Below are positions 9,305 through 18,916 of a DNA stretch of 64,000 nt, one piece after another. A model generated the notes under the pieces. That model was not told the DNA's origin, ran no database searches, and worked only from the letters and a program-made list of their open reading frames with translations. Every line of letters starts with the position of its first letter. Position 1 is the first letter of the stretch. Origin of the DNA: Renibacterium sp043789415 (GTDB lineage: Bacteria; Actinomycetota; Actinomycetes; Actinomycetales; Micrococcaceae); assembly GCF_043789415.1 (NCBI RefSeq), contig NZ_JBDLLW010000003.1, forward strand, positions 62,001 to 126,000, read 5' to 3'. The position numbers and the translations under genes were made by a program.

Positions 9305-9856
9305 TTAAGGGAATGCGACACCCGCGATGTTTCGCAGCGGGTGATCCGGCAGCGCATCGAAGCTGACGGCGAGCTTGATCAAGAGCCGTTCCAACTCCTT
9401 TGCTTCTTCTTTCGTCCACCCTGGATGAACCAGCCACGGCTCCCCTCCCGCAGCATCGAGAATCTGCTGCGCCACCTTTTTGCCTTGCCCGGTGAGCACC
9501 ACCACGACCGCACGATCATCGCGCGGATCGGGCCCTCGCAACACCAGATCAGCTTCCTCCAGTCGCCTGACGATCTTGCTGACATTCGACCGGCCGGTGC
9601 CGATCGCATCAGCGAGATCAGTCGGTCGGGCCGCGCCACGATAGATGAGCTGATTCACCAGCAAGAATCCCGGCAAGTCGTTCTCTAAAGGGAAGCGGCT
9701 CTCAAGCATCAGGCGCTCCCTGAAAGCGGTCGAGGTCACCCACGTGATGATGGCCTGCAGGGCAGAACTGAGATCGGGGCCATCGGCCCCCACTAAGGGC
9801 CGCACATCATTCGGCGTCAGTCGTTCTGCATGCTTCAGATGTGCAGGTCGCGTCAC
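9305..9856 (-). CDS. MarR family transcriptional regulator
   Basis: A 183-residue protein with a winged helix-turn-helix: the recognition region runs through TDLADAIGTGRSNVSKIVRR (about residues 79-98) and the wing through GPDPRDDRAVVVVLTGQGK. Members bind palindromic operators as dimers and release DNA on binding small ligands, often aromatic compounds. It lies immediately upstream of, and on the same strand as, the MFS-rhamnosidase pair. It is therefore a candidate sensor of rhamnosylated plant metabolites; the ligand is not shown by the sequence. The start is a GTG with GAGAGG at about 6 bases. Confidence 0.85.
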   Translation of the reverse strand: MTRPAHLKHAERLTPNDVRPLVGADGPDLSSALQAIITWVTSTAFRERLMLESRFPLENDLPGFLLVNQLIYRGAARPTDLADAIGTGRSNVSKIVRRLEEADLVLRGPDPRDDRAVVVVLTGQGKKVAQQILDAAGGEPWLVHPGWTKEEAKELERLLIKLAVSFDALPDHPLRNIAGVAFP

Positions 9857-10032
9857 AATGACCTCTCATGGATCCAAAATTGTTGTGCGGTGAGTAACAG
9901 TTGTGAAGATACCTCAGAATCCGGCTTAAAGACGAGAGGCAGCGACGTCGCTGATCAGCAGCCGCGCCTTTTTCCCGGCGGAAGCGCCTCGCGACCCTCA
10001 CTTCGGGCTGATAAGCGGCATCCCGAAGCCAC

Positions 10033-11847
10033 TCAGCCGAGTAGATCTGCCGCTTCCAGCCATTCCAGCTCAAGTTCTTCTTTGGATTCCTGGAGAGCCC
10101 GTAAGGAGGCGTTCAGCTCATTCAAGGCACCGAAATCTCCGCTGCTCGAGGCTTCCTCCATCTGCTGATGGATTTTTTCCTCCTGTTGGGCGAGCTTGGA
10201 AAGCTGCCGTTCAATCCGGCTGACGTCCTTGCGCGCCTGGCGTAATTCAGCCTCCGAGGCACCCGCTGAAGCACCCCCGGTGGCCGAAGCGGCAACGGCA
10301 CCCGAGGCCGAGGACAGCTGGGCAGCGTTCTGCTGACGCAGTTGCAAGTACTGTTCCACGCCACCCGGAAGGTCTCGCAGCTTGGCATCGCCCAGCAACG
10401 CCATTTGACGATCGGTGACCCGTTCCAGAAGATAGCGGTCGTGGGATACCACCACCAGGGTGCCCGGCCAGCCGTCCAGCAGGTCCTCGACGGCGGCAAG
10501 GGTGTCGGTGTCCAGATCATTGGTCGGCTCATCGAGCATCAGCACATTGGGTTCCCCGACCAGCAGCCTGAGTAATTGCAATCGACGGCGTTCGCCACCG
10601 GAGAGCTCCCGGACCGGCGTCCACTGCTTGTCCTTGCTGAAGCCCAGCTGCTCCACGAGCTGCCCCGCGGTCAGTTCCCGGCCCCCAACGCTGATCACTC
10701 GTTTTTCTGCCTCAATGACCTCCAGGACGCGCAGCTCAGCTACTTCGTCGAGCTCCGTGACCTCCTGGGTCAGTACCGCGGTCTGCACGGTCTTACCTCG
10801 TTTGAGCCGGCCGGCGCTCGGTGCCAGCTGACCGTTCAGAAGCCTCAGCAGTGTCGTCTTCCCGGCGCCGTTCACCCCGACAATGCCCAACCGCTCGCCG
10901 GGGGCCAGCCGGAGCGTCAGGTTCTTGAACAATTCGTGGTCGCCGAGCGTCAAACTGACGTTCTCCAGATCGAGCACATCCTTACCGAGCCTGGCGGTGG
11001 CCAGTTTGTTCAACGCCACTGTGTCCCGGGCCACCGGCACATCGGCGATCAGCTGATTGGCGGCTTCGATTCGGAATTTGGGCTTTGCGGTCCGAGCGGG
11101 AGCCCCTCTCCGCAACCAGGCGAGCTCTTTCTTGACGAGCTGGACTCGCTTGTTCTCCACCACCGAGGCCATCCGATCCCGCTCGGCGCGAGCCAGCACA
11201 TAAGCGGCGTATCCGCCGTCAAAGGCGTCGATGGTGGCATCGTGTACTTCCCAGGTGCGATTGCAGACCTCATCGAGGAACCAGCGATCGTGCGTGACCA
11301 CCAGAAAAGCGCCTTCATTGGCCCGCCAACGATTCTTGAGGTGCTCAGCCAGCCATGCCACGCCTTCGACGTCGAGATGGTTGGTCGGCTCGTCGAGCAT
11401 GATCACGTCGTGGTCGCCGATCAGCAGCCGGGCGAGAGCAACCCTTCGTTTCTGGCCGCCGGAAAGCGAGGAAACTCTAGCTTCCCAATCCACTTCGGAG
11501 ACCAAGCCGCCCATGATCTGACGAATCTTGGCATTGGCGGCCCACTCGTGTTGTGCTTGTTCATCATGGGCCCGGGAACCGACGATGGCCGCGCCCACGG
11601 TGGAATCTCCGTCGAGCACGTCCGATTGGTCAAGGTAGCCGATATCGAGTCCGCGCCGGGCAGCGACCCTCCCGGAATCCGGCTGCTGCCTGCCAGCCAG
11701 CAGCCGCATCAGGGTTGATTTGCCGTCACCATTGCGGCCTACGATGCCTATTCGATCGCTGTCCTCCAAGCCCAGGGTGACGCCGTCGAGCACAGTACGG
11801 GTGGAAAACTGAACGGTCAGGCTCTCGCCGCCTAATAAATGTGCCAA
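10033..11847 (-). CDS. ABC-F family ATPase, Uup-like
   Basis: A 604-residue soluble protein with two ABC ATPase domains and no membrane segments. The first has Walker A GRNGDGKST and signature LSGGQKRRVALARLL; the second has GVNGAGKTT and LSGGERRRLQLLRLL. The linker between them is charged, as in ABC-F proteins, and the C-terminal ~80 residues form a predicted coiled coil as in Uup. ABC-F proteins act on ribosomes or DNA and not in transport. I place the start at a TTG (11847), giving MAHLLGGES, because AAGGAAGAA lies just before it. A longer frame would run 89 bases into ispE. It starts 7 bases after the ispE stop, so the two are probably co-transcribed. Confidence 0.88.
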   Translation of the reverse strand: MAHLLGGESLTVQFSTRTVLDGVTLGLEDSDRIGIVGRNGDGKSTLMRLLAGRQQPDSGRVAARRGLDIGYLDQSDVLDGDSTVGAAIVGSRAHDEQAQHEWAANAKIRQIMGGLVSEVDWEARVSSLSGGQKRRVALARLLIGDHDVIMLDEPTNHLDVEGVAWLAEHLKNRWRANEGAFLVVTHDRWFLDEVCNRTWEVHDATIDAFDGGYAAYVLARAERDRMASVVENKRVQLVKKELAWLRRGAPARTAKPKFRIEAANQLIADVPVARDTVALNKLATARLGKDVLDLENVSLTLGDHELFKNLTLRLAPGERLGIVGVNGAGKTTLLRLLNGQLAPSAGRLKRGKTVQTAVLTQEVTELDEVAELRVLEVIEAEKRVISVGGRELTAGQLVEQLGFSKDKQWTPVRELSGGERRRLQLLRLLVGEPNVLMLDEPTNDLDTDTLAAVEDLLDGWPGTLVVVSHDRYLLERVTDRQMALLGDAKLRDLPGGVEQYLQLRQQNAAQLSSASGAVAASATGGASAGASEAELRQARKDVSRIERQLSKLAQQEEKIHQQMEEASSSGDFGALNELNASLRALQESKEELELEWLEAADLLG

Positions 11848-11854
11848 TTCTTCC

Positions 11855-12832
11855 TTATCGATCGAACGCCAGCGTGAGGTCAGAGATGATTTTCGCACCG
11901 TGTACCGGAGAATGCACGGCGAGCGCATGCTGCCCGGCGTCAATCAGCCGGTCTGCCAGCTCAATGGCGTGGCCCTCCGATTCCGCGAGCATCGCCACAG
12001 TGGGTCCGGAGCCGGAGACGATGCTGGCCAGTGCGCCGTATTCAACCCCTTGATCAAGGACGTCGAGCAGCTGAGGGGCCAATTTGGTGGCGGCGGGCTG
12101 CAGGTCGTTGTGCAATACCCCGGCCAGAGCCACGGCGTCCCCCGCGCGCAGGGCGCGCAGCACTTCGGGGTCGATCTGCTCAGGATCCTGCGGTTCCTGG
12201 CCGCGCGCTATCCGCAAACGATCGAGCGCGCCGAAGACAGTGGGGGTGGATAGTCCGAAATCAGCGAGCACGAGAGCCCAGTGCAAGGGGTTCGGTGCCA
12301 GCGCCGGGGTGAGCTGATCCCCTACTCCCAGCCCCACGGCGGCCCCGCCCAACAAGGAAAATGGCACATCAGCGCCCAGTTCGGCGGCCAGATGAGTCAA
12401 TTCCTCTCGGGAGAGTCCGGCGTCCCAGAGGGCGTCACAGGCCAGCAAGGTCGCTGCGGCATCGGCCGAGCCGCCGCCCATGCCTCCGGCAATGGGGACT
12501 CGTTTGGTGATTTCCAGGTGCACTCCGCTGGGCCGTTCACTCACCTCAGCCATCAGCCGGGCAGCGCGTACCGCAAGATTGCTCTCATCGAGCGGGAGAT
12601 CCCGCCCCAGCGAACCCTCTTTCAGTGAAACCGTGATGTCCTTGCCCTGGGTCGCCCTTGCGGAGACCTCTTCGTACAGGGAGACCGCAAGATAGACGCT
12701 CGCCACCGAGTGGTAGCCATCCGAACGCAACGGGCCAACGGAAAAGGAAACGTTGATCTTCCCGGGTGCCTTGACCCGAACAGTCCGGGAGCGGACTGAG
12801 CCAGCCTCAGAGGTGGCGCGTGATGGCGTCAT
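11855..12832 (-). CDS. ispE: 4-diphosphocytidyl-2-C-methyl-D-erythritol kinase
   Basis: A 325-residue GHMP-family kinase. The N-terminus reads VKAPGKINVSF, and the glycine-rich ATP loop PIAGGMGGGSADAAA is at about residues 112-126. It phosphorylates CDP-methylerythritol in the non-mevalonate isoprenoid pathway, supplying precursors for quinones and the lipid carriers of the cell wall. It sits between ksgA and the ABC-F gene on one strand, a common actinobacterial order. The ATG has AGGGAC just upstream but is also exactly 6 bases after a -10-like hexamer. Confidence 0.95.
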   Translation of the reverse strand: MTPSRATSEAGSVRSRTVRVKAPGKINVSFSVGPLRSDGYHSVASVYLAVSLYEEVSARATQGKDITVSLKEGSLGRDLPLDESNLAVRAARLMAEVSERPSGVHLEITKRVPIAGGMGGGSADAAATLLACDALWDAGLSREELTHLAAELGADVPFSLLGGAAVGLGVGDQLTPALAPNPLHWALVLADFGLSTPTVFGALDRLRIARGQEPQDPEQIDPEVLRALRAGDAVALAGVLHNDLQPAATKLAPQLLDVLDQGVEYGALASIVSGSGPTVAMLAESEGHAIELADRLIDAGQHALAVHSPVHGAKIISDLTLAFDR

Positions 12833-12838
12833 GTCCCT

Positions 12839-12844
12839 AACCTA
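12839..12844 (-). promoter_or_regulatory. -10 element TAGGTT, ispE (leaderless)
   Basis: TAGGTT ends 6 bases before the ispE ATG at 12832. An SD-like AGGGAC overlaps the spacer, so a short leader is also possible. Confidence 0.45.
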
Positions 12845-12905
12845 TCAACGCCGGAGCAAAGCAGTGACTTCAGAGACCACCGAAGCAATATACAGCTTTG
12901 CAGGA

Positions 12906-13781
12906 TCAAGGCTCCAGCGAATTGAGCCGGGCATCCGCGATGCTCGCGAAAGCTTTCACATCGAGCACCTCGCCCCTGGCGCTGGGGTCCACCCCGGCCG
13001 CCACGATCAGGCGTTCTGCCTCGGCACCACTGCCCGCCCAATCGGCCAGCGCTGCTCGCAAGGTCTTGCGCCGTTGCGCAAAAGCGGCATCGATCACCGC
13101 GAAGACCTGGGCTCGGCTGGCCCTGCTCTCGGGTGGTTCGCGGCGGACGAACTCGACCAGGCCCGATGAGATCTTCGGTGCTGGCCAGAAGACGTTCATG
13201 CCAATCACCCCGGCTTTGCGAACCTCGGCGTACCACGCCGCTTTGACCGAGGGCACCCCGTAGATCTTATTTCCCGGACGAGCCGCCAGTCGGTCCGCCA
13301 CTTCGTCCTGCACCATCACCAGACCGTGTCGCAGCGACGGGAACTTCTCCAGCAGGTGCAGCACCACCGGCACCGCCACGTTGTAGGGAAGATTGGCGAC
13401 CAGGGCGGTGGGCAGGATGGGCAGCTCGGTAACTTTGAGCGCATCGGCGGTCACCACATGGAGCGAGGCGGCCTTCTCCGGGCGTAGTTCCGCGATGGTA
13501 CGCGGTAACCTCTGCGCCAGCTTGGCGTCGATTTCGACGGCGACCACGCTTTGCGCGGCGTCCAGCAGACCGAGCGTGAGAGAACCCAGCCCCGGCCCGA
13601 CCTCGAGCACTGTTTCATCTTCGGTCAGAGAGGCAGCCGCGACGATGCGGCGAATGGTGTTGCCGTCAATGACGAAATTCTGCCCTAGCGTTTTGGTGGG
13701 CCGCACATCCAGTTCAGCAGCCAACCGGCGCACGTCTGCGGCACCCAACAGGGGTAAGGAGGGATCAGGCTGCAGATTCAC
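12906..13781 (-). CDS. rsmA (ksgA): 16S rRNA adenine-1518/1519 N6-dimethyltransferase
   Basis: A 291-residue Rossmann-fold methyltransferase. The family N-terminal segment KTLGQNFVID is at about residues 30-39, the SAM motif LEVGPGLGSLTLGLL follows at about 59-73, and the catalytic NLPYNVA segment (family motif NLPY) comes later. It dimethylates two adjacent adenines in the last helix of 16S rRNA late in small-subunit assembly; its loss gives kasugamycin resistance. The start is a GTG chosen from the upstream -10 spacing. It lies between rpf and ispE, a classic actinobacterial order. Confidence 0.95.
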   Translation of the reverse strand: MNLQPDPSLPLLGAADVRRLAAELDVRPTKTLGQNFVIDGNTIRRIVAAASLTEDETVLEVGPGLGSLTLGLLDAAQSVVAVEIDAKLAQRLPRTIAELRPEKAASLHVVTADALKVTELPILPTALVANLPYNVAVPVVLHLLEKFPSLRHGLVMVQDEVADRLAARPGNKIYGVPSVKAAWYAEVRKAGVIGMNVFWPAPKISSGLVEFVRREPPESRASRAQVFAVIDAAFAQRRKTLRAALADWAGSGAEAERLIVAAGVDPSARGEVLDVKAFASIADARLNSLEP

Positions 13782-13787
13782 CTCAGC

Positions 13788-13793
13788 AGTCTA
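13788..13793 (-). promoter_or_regulatory. -10 element TAGACT, ksgA (leaderless)
   Basis: TAGACT ends exactly 6 bases before the GTG start at 13781. No purine-rich SD is seen in the spacer GCTGAG. Confidence 0.55.
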
Positions 13794-13828
13794 TCCGGGC
13801 AACGCTTCACAACTAACCTTTCACCAGA

Positions 13829-13919
13829 CCAGCCGTCCCACTGAGTGTTAACAAAGTTTCCAAAGTGGCGATTTTCATAGCACTTCTGCAACTTCTGCAA
13901 GACTCAGTGGGACGGCTGG
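13829..13919. repeat. 18-bp perfect inverted repeat flanking a 55-bp core
   Basis: CCAGCCGTCCCACTGAGT (13829-13846) and its exact reverse complement (13902-13919) flank a 55-base core. The core contains the tandem 9-mer ACTTCTGCA twice. It lies between the end of rpf and the start of ksgA. The arms share CCCACTGA with the palindromes at 63636-63709 and 40675-40700. It could act as the rpf terminator, as a protein-binding element or as a small mobile relic. Confidence 0.75.
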
Positions 13920-13976
13920 ATTCACAGGGGTTATTGCGAGTTTGGGGAGCTGGCTATCAGCCCGACACCAGGTGGG

Positions 13977-15125
13977 CTAGCCGGCGGCTCCTGCGCAGCC
14001 CCACGGGCCCAGGCCCGCCTTGGCGTAGTAGGTATTGGCGACTGCGATCTGCTGAGCACGAGTGGCCAGATCTGCACGCGGCGCATAAGCCCCGCCGCCG
14101 TTGGCGAGCCAGGAACCGGCGTCAAATTGCAGCCCGCCGTAGTAACCGTTACCGGTGTTGATCGCCCAGTTGCCGCCGGACTCGCACTGCGCAATGCGAT
14201 CCCACATGGCATCGTTCGCGGTGGCTGGTGCGGCTTTCCCGGTGTTTCCGCCTTCCGGCGCTTTGGGGCGATCCTTGCCGCCGACGGTCACCTTCTGAAC
14301 GATCGGCTTGACCGTCTCAACCTGGCCGCTCAGCGTCCGGCTGACTTCGTGCCCATCGATGGTAGTGATTTTGTAAGTCTTGGTCACTTTACCGGCAACG
14401 CCTTGCTGGGTGACTTTTTTCTCGTCCTTGAAAGCTTTGGGGTCAACGGTCTCTTCGGTCTGGAAGGGAACGTCTTCGCTGCTGGTCACGGTGCCGTCGG
14501 ACTTGAGCCGGGAAACCTTGATCACCATATCGGCGACCACAGGAGCGGCTACCGGCACCGAGATGAGGTCTTTGGCACCGACGCTGATCTGCACGGACTT
14601 CAGCACCTCGCTCACCGTGGCGGCGGTCGTGGTCTGAGCCACCCGCTTACCATCGGCGACCACTTGAATCTTCTTCGGGGTGGTGATGCTCAGCTGAGTC
14701 CCGTCACCGACCAATGGTGCATCCTGAGCGGCATTGACTACGGCGTTCGAAGCAACGCCGAGCTGGCTGATCAGATCAGCTACTTTACCGGCGTGGGTCT
14801 GCACCATGGTCTGGGCGCCATCCAAGGTGACCTTCACATCTTTGGAGGTGTTCACCGTAATGGCGGTGCCATTAGCAACCACTGATTCCAGGGAAGGAGT
14901 GACCTGATCTTCGGGAGAGATCTTCACATCGGCCCGCGACAGAACCTCTTTCACAGAGCCGCCGAAGGTCTGCACCGAGCTCTGGGCCCCGTCCACCGTC
15001 AAGCTGACAGTCTTATTAGCGGTAACGAATCCGACGAGTCCGAAAACCAGTGCGATCAGCACGAGGGATTGGCCGCCGATTTTTATCCAGCTCAGCTTGC
15101 CGTTGGTGGTGAAGATGTTGGTCAC
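13977..15125 (-). CDS. rpfB: Resuscitation-promoting factor, RpfB type
   Basis: A 382-residue exported cell-wall hydrolase. A membrane-spanning signal lies at about residues 17-36. Three DUF348 repeats follow (about 40-220), each built round a VTVDGxxxxVxTxxxxVxxxL pattern, then a G5 domain (about 220-300). The C-terminal Rpf lysozyme-like domain (about 305-380) contains WDRIAQCESGGNW with the catalytic glutamate E in CESGG. Such proteins cleave peptidoglycan and stimulate growth from dormancy. The GTG start has AAAGAG upstream. The 5' region is unusually long and structured (see the leader features). Confidence 0.95.
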   Translation of the reverse strand: MTNIFTTNGKLSWIKIGGQSLVLIALVFGLVGFVTANKTVSLTVDGAQSSVQTFGGSVKEVLSRADVKISPEDQVTPSLESVVANGTAITVNTSKDVKVTLDGAQTMVQTHAGKVADLISQLGVASNAVVNAAQDAPLVGDGTQLSITTPKKIQVVADGKRVAQTTTAATVSEVLKSVQISVGAKDLISVPVAAPVVADMVIKVSRLKSDGTVTSSEDVPFQTEETVDPKAFKDEKKVTQQGVAGKVTKTYKITTIDGHEVSRTLSGQVETVKPIVQKVTVGGKDRPKAPEGGNTGKAAPATANDAMWDRIAQCESGGNWAINTGNGYYGGLQFDAGSWLANGGGAYAPRADLATRAQQIAVANTYYAKAGLGPWGCAGAAG

Positions 15126-15234
15126 TATTGCTCTTTACTACTCAAGTGTCCGGGCACGGAGACAAGCGCACAGAGTTCTCAGCGAGTTCGGTGAAGACCG
15201 AAACCACTGCCTCAGAGCACGCCGCCTGCACCTG

Positions 15235-15315
15235 AAAAAGGCCGCAAAACACTAAGGCCTCAAAATGAAAACAACTTTTCAAGCGGTACAGAGCTAGCTC
15301 AGCAGCTTGAAAAGT
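15235..15315 (-). promoter_or_regulatory. Attenuator-like double hairpin in the rpf leader
   Basis: On the minus strand an 11-bp perfect stem, ACTTTTCAAGC (15315-15305) with GCTTGAAAAGT (15284-15274), encloses a 20-base loop that itself contains the palindrome GAGCTAGCTC. About 14 bases further on, AGGCC (15260-15256) pairs with GGCCT (15243-15239) and is followed directly by TTTTT, which resembles an intrinsic terminator inside the leader. Confidence 0.45.
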
Positions 15316-15367
15316 ATCAGGCGCGACGTTGTCCGCAGGTCTTCCCCGACCCCGGCTATTGAATACC

Positions 15368-15397
15368 ACTGTAACCGAACTGTTACCTAACTGCCAA
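15368..15397 (-). promoter_or_regulatory. rpf promoter with inverted repeat in the spacer
   Basis: TTGGCA (15397-15392) and TACAGT (15373-15368) are 18 bases apart. The spacer contains GTAAC-N6-GTTAC (15371-15386), a perfect 5-bp inverted repeat that could bind a regulator. MtrA is one candidate because it controls rpf genes in mycobacteria, but the match to its motif is loose. Confidence 0.5.
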
Positions 15398-15446
15398 GTG
15401 AAAGCCCTCAGCAATGTGATCCAGGACACAGCTGGCGATCCAAAGA

Positions 15447-16382
15447 TCAGCCCCAGGAACCGTAGACAGCCTCGGTATTTCGGCGCAGCTGGGCCCCGAA
15501 ATCGGCCAGGTCGACCGACAATACCTCGGCCATCGAGCGCACCGTGTAGGGCACTAGATAGCTGGCATTGGGCTGGCCTCGAAAGGGGTGCGGTGTCAGA
15601 AAAGGCGCATCCGTCTCGACCATCAGCAAGGATCGATCCGCGATTGATAGTGCAGCCCTCAAGGGATCAGCGTTCTTGAAGGTCACTGTTCCGGCGAAAG
15701 ACATGTACCAGCCTTGTTCGTTGCAGATCCTGGCGAGTTCTTCATCTCCCGAGAAGCAGTGAAACACCACATTCTCAGGCGCCCCTTCCTCGGCGAGCAG
15801 GCGCACCACGTCTTGATGCGCATCCCGATCATGGATCTGCAGTGCCAGCTTGAGCCGCTTGGCCAGATCTATGTGCCGCCGGAAGGAATAGTGCTGCTGC
15901 TCTCGGCCCTCTGGACCGGTACGGAAGTAGTCCAGCCCGGTCTCCCCGATGGCCCTGATCCGGGGATGCGCCGCGAGCGCCGCGATTTCATCGAGCGCGG
16001 CCTCGAGCGCGCCTTCGCTCGCCAGCTCCGGCGCGTCGTTGGGATGGATCGCCACCGCCCCCAGCAAACGTGGGTCGGCGTCCACGGCGGATACCGTGAA
16101 GCGAGAAGATTCGAGATCGCAGCCAACCTGAACCGCCCCCTGCACCCCGACAGCTGCCGCGGCGTCGAGCGCTTCGGTCACCGATACCTCGACTAACCCA
16201 TCCCGGAAGTCCAGGTGCGTGTGGTTGTCGATCACCGGCTCGGGCAGCGGCTCGGGAGCCGGCGGGTAATCCAGCTTGCGACGTCGTCCGCCGTCGTCGT
16301 GCCCGGCGCGCCGTGGGCCGGCGGCCTGCTCCGCTTCGAAGGGCGAGGTGGCGGCGTAGGCGGTGGGTACTTCAGAACTCAT
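15447..16382 (-). CDS. tatD: TatD family metal-dependent hydrolase
   Basis: A 311-residue TIM-barrel hydrolase. The N-terminal metal-binding IDNHTHLDF is at about residues 51-59, GETGLDY follows in the middle, then a FHCFSGD segment, and TDAPFL supplies the late aspartate. Family members are 3'-5' exonucleases acting on DNA and RNA ends. About 45 residues before the HTHLD motif are extra and low-complexity compared with the usual 260-residue enzyme. It sits upstream of rpf-ksgA-ispE on the same strand, as in many actinobacteria. Confidence 0.92.
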   Translation of the reverse strand: MSSEVPTAYAATSPFEAEQAAGPRRAGHDDGGRRRKLDYPPAPEPLPEPVIDNHTHLDFRDGLVEVSVTEALDAAAAVGVQGAVQVGCDLESSRFTVSAVDADPRLLGAVAIHPNDAPELASEGALEAALDEIAALAAHPRIRAIGETGLDYFRTGPEGREQQHYSFRRHIDLAKRLKLALQIHDRDAHQDVVRLLAEEGAPENVVFHCFSGDEELARICNEQGWYMSFAGTVTFKNADPLRAALSIADRSLLMVETDAPFLTPHPFRGQPNASYLVPYTVRSMAEVLSVDLADFGAQLRRNTEAVYGSWG

Positions 16383-16388
16383 ATGCCC

Positions 16389-16394
16389 ACTCTA
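16389..16394 (-). promoter_or_regulatory. -10 element TAGAGT, tatD (leaderless)
   Basis: TAGAGT ends 6 bases before the tatD ATG at 16382; the intervening GGGCAT is not a good SD. Confidence 0.5.
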
Positions 16395-16469
16395 ACTACG
16401 CAGCCTTCGGGCTGAGATAGTAATCTTGATCACACCGGTCGTCAGAACGGGTCTAGGTGGGGAGAGTCA

Positions 16470-17525
<1,056 letters not shown>

Positions 17526-17527
17526 GC

Positions 17528-18916
17528 ATGGATCTCGGCAGAGCCAGATTTTTCACAGCTCGAGGCTGGGGGTTGATCGGCACTGGCCTGTTCTGCATCC
17601 TGCTGGCCCAGATCATGGGGCGCAAAGACCTTTTGACACTGGGGCTTTTCTTGCTGCTATTACCCCTGCTGGCGGCCATCACGGTCCGGATCATCGCCCC
17701 GAGATTCACTGTCCATCGAGAGTTCAGCCCGGTCGTGGTCGAAGCCGACTCAACGAGTACCGTTGAATTGACGGTCGCTGGCCCGACCAGGTTTGGCGGC
17801 AAGGTCAGAATGCAGGAAAAGCTGCCCGGCAGATTCGGCCGTTCACCGGAATTCAGTTACCCGGGCCGGGTGCGGGCCACGCTCGACGTCGGCCTGCACG
17901 GCTCGCGCTATCAATACCATCTTCGACCCGCCAGCCGGGGGCAGTTCTCCATCGGGCCGGTGAGCGCCGAACTGGGCGATGTCTTCGGGATGAGTCGGCA
18001 CCTTCAGTCTTTACCCGGAACCGATCTTCTGACCGTCACTCCCCGGGCCTTGGACTTACCGAGCAATACGCTCTCCGGGGCGAGGGGCAGTGATGGCAGC
18101 ACCGCCACCAGGCAACAGGCGAATCCGAGTGACGACGACGTGATGACCAGGGAATACCGGCACGGCGATCCAATGCGGCGGGTGCATTGGCCGGCCACGG
18201 CGCGGCACGGCCAGCTCATGGTGCGGCAGGAAGAGTCGGTGACGACGCCGGAGGCCGTGCTATTGCTGGATCAGCGCGCGGTGGCCTTCGAGCACGACAG
18301 CTCCGCGAACCATCACGGCAAGGACGACGAGCATCCCGAACTGCGCAGCTCGGCCCGCTTCGAATGGTCAGTGGTGGCAGCGATGTCGATCAGCGCCCAC
18401 CTGATCGAGCGCAACTACGATCTGCGAGTGCTGGATGTCTTCGGGCGTCCAGGCTTGGGGAGTTCACGATCAGCTCCCGAGCCCCTGGTCGAGGAATACG
18501 CTGGCTCAGCGGGCTTATCGAGCATCGCGGAATCGCTCGCCGCCATAGAGTTGCAGGAAGAGCCAGGCCTGACCGCCTTCAATGAAAGGCTGCTCGACAG
18601 GCTCTCCCTGAACCGGCAGCGCGGTCCGCTGATAGCTCTGCTGGGCGATGTTTCGACCGATCAGGCTTTGGCGGTGGCCCCTGCTGCCGAAGGAACCACC
18701 GCAGCCTGGGCGATCATTTGCAGCGACCGCGCCGAACGGAGCGAAGCCGTGGCCACGGTGCTCCGTGAGGGAGGCTGGCGAGTGGTACTCGCTGACGAGC
18801 ACAGCGCGCTTGCCGCCGTCTGGAACGCTTTCGACTCGCGGGAGATACTCGATTCAACGGCTGATCCAGCCGCTCAGAAAGATCGACAGCCCACCGGTCT
18901 GGGGAAAAGCGGATGA
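17528..18916 (+). CDS. DUF58 domain-containing membrane protein
   Basis: A 462-residue protein with two N-terminal membrane segments (about residues 14-30 and 33-52), then a beta-rich region. The DUF58 core carries the hallmark REYRHGDPMRRVHWPATARH at about 205-224, followed by a von Willebrand A-like half. Its partner is the MoxR ATPase just upstream. Its biochemical role is not established. The last four bases overlap the transglutaminase start (ATGA). Confidence 0.9.
   Translation: MDLGRARFFTARGWGLIGTGLFCILLAQIMGRKDLLTLGLFLLLLPLLAAITVRIIAPRFTVHREFSPVVVEADSTSTVELTVAGPTRFGGKVRMQEKLPGRFGRSPEFSYPGRVRATLDVGLHGSRYQYHLRPASRGQFSIGPVSAELGDVFGMSRHLQSLPGTDLLTVTPRALDLPSNTLSGARGSDGSTATRQQANPSDDDVMTREYRHGDPMRRVHWPATARHGQLMVRQEESVTTPEAVLLLDQRAVAFEHDSSANHHGKDDEHPELRSSARFEWSVVAAMSISAHLIERNYDLRVLDVFGRPGLGSSRSAPEPLVEEYAGSAGLSSIAESLAAIELQEEPGLTAFNERLLDRLSLNRQRGPLIALLGDVSTDQALAVAPAAEGTTAAWAIICSDRAERSEAVATVLREGGWRVVLADEHSALAAVWNAFDSREILDSTADPAAQKDRQPTGLGKSG

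Larger units (their letters stand above)
15126..15446 (-). other. 321-base gene-free region: rpf promoter and leader
   Basis: No coding sequence is supported here. Reading towards rpf, it holds a promoter, then a leader of roughly 240 bases with two hairpins, then the rpf ribosome binding site. I looked for the conserved segments of the c-di-AMP (ydaO) riboswitch, which precedes some actinobacterial rpf genes, and did not find them. Confidence 0.6.

Noticed and set aside
10576..11718. 380-codon open frame antisense to the ABC-F gene
   Set aside because: Shadow of the duplicated ABC ATPase domains; no family signature.
15126..15446. c-di-AMP (ydaO) riboswitch before rpf
   Set aside because: The conserved GGG/GAA and CAGCTAAC-type segments are absent from the leader.
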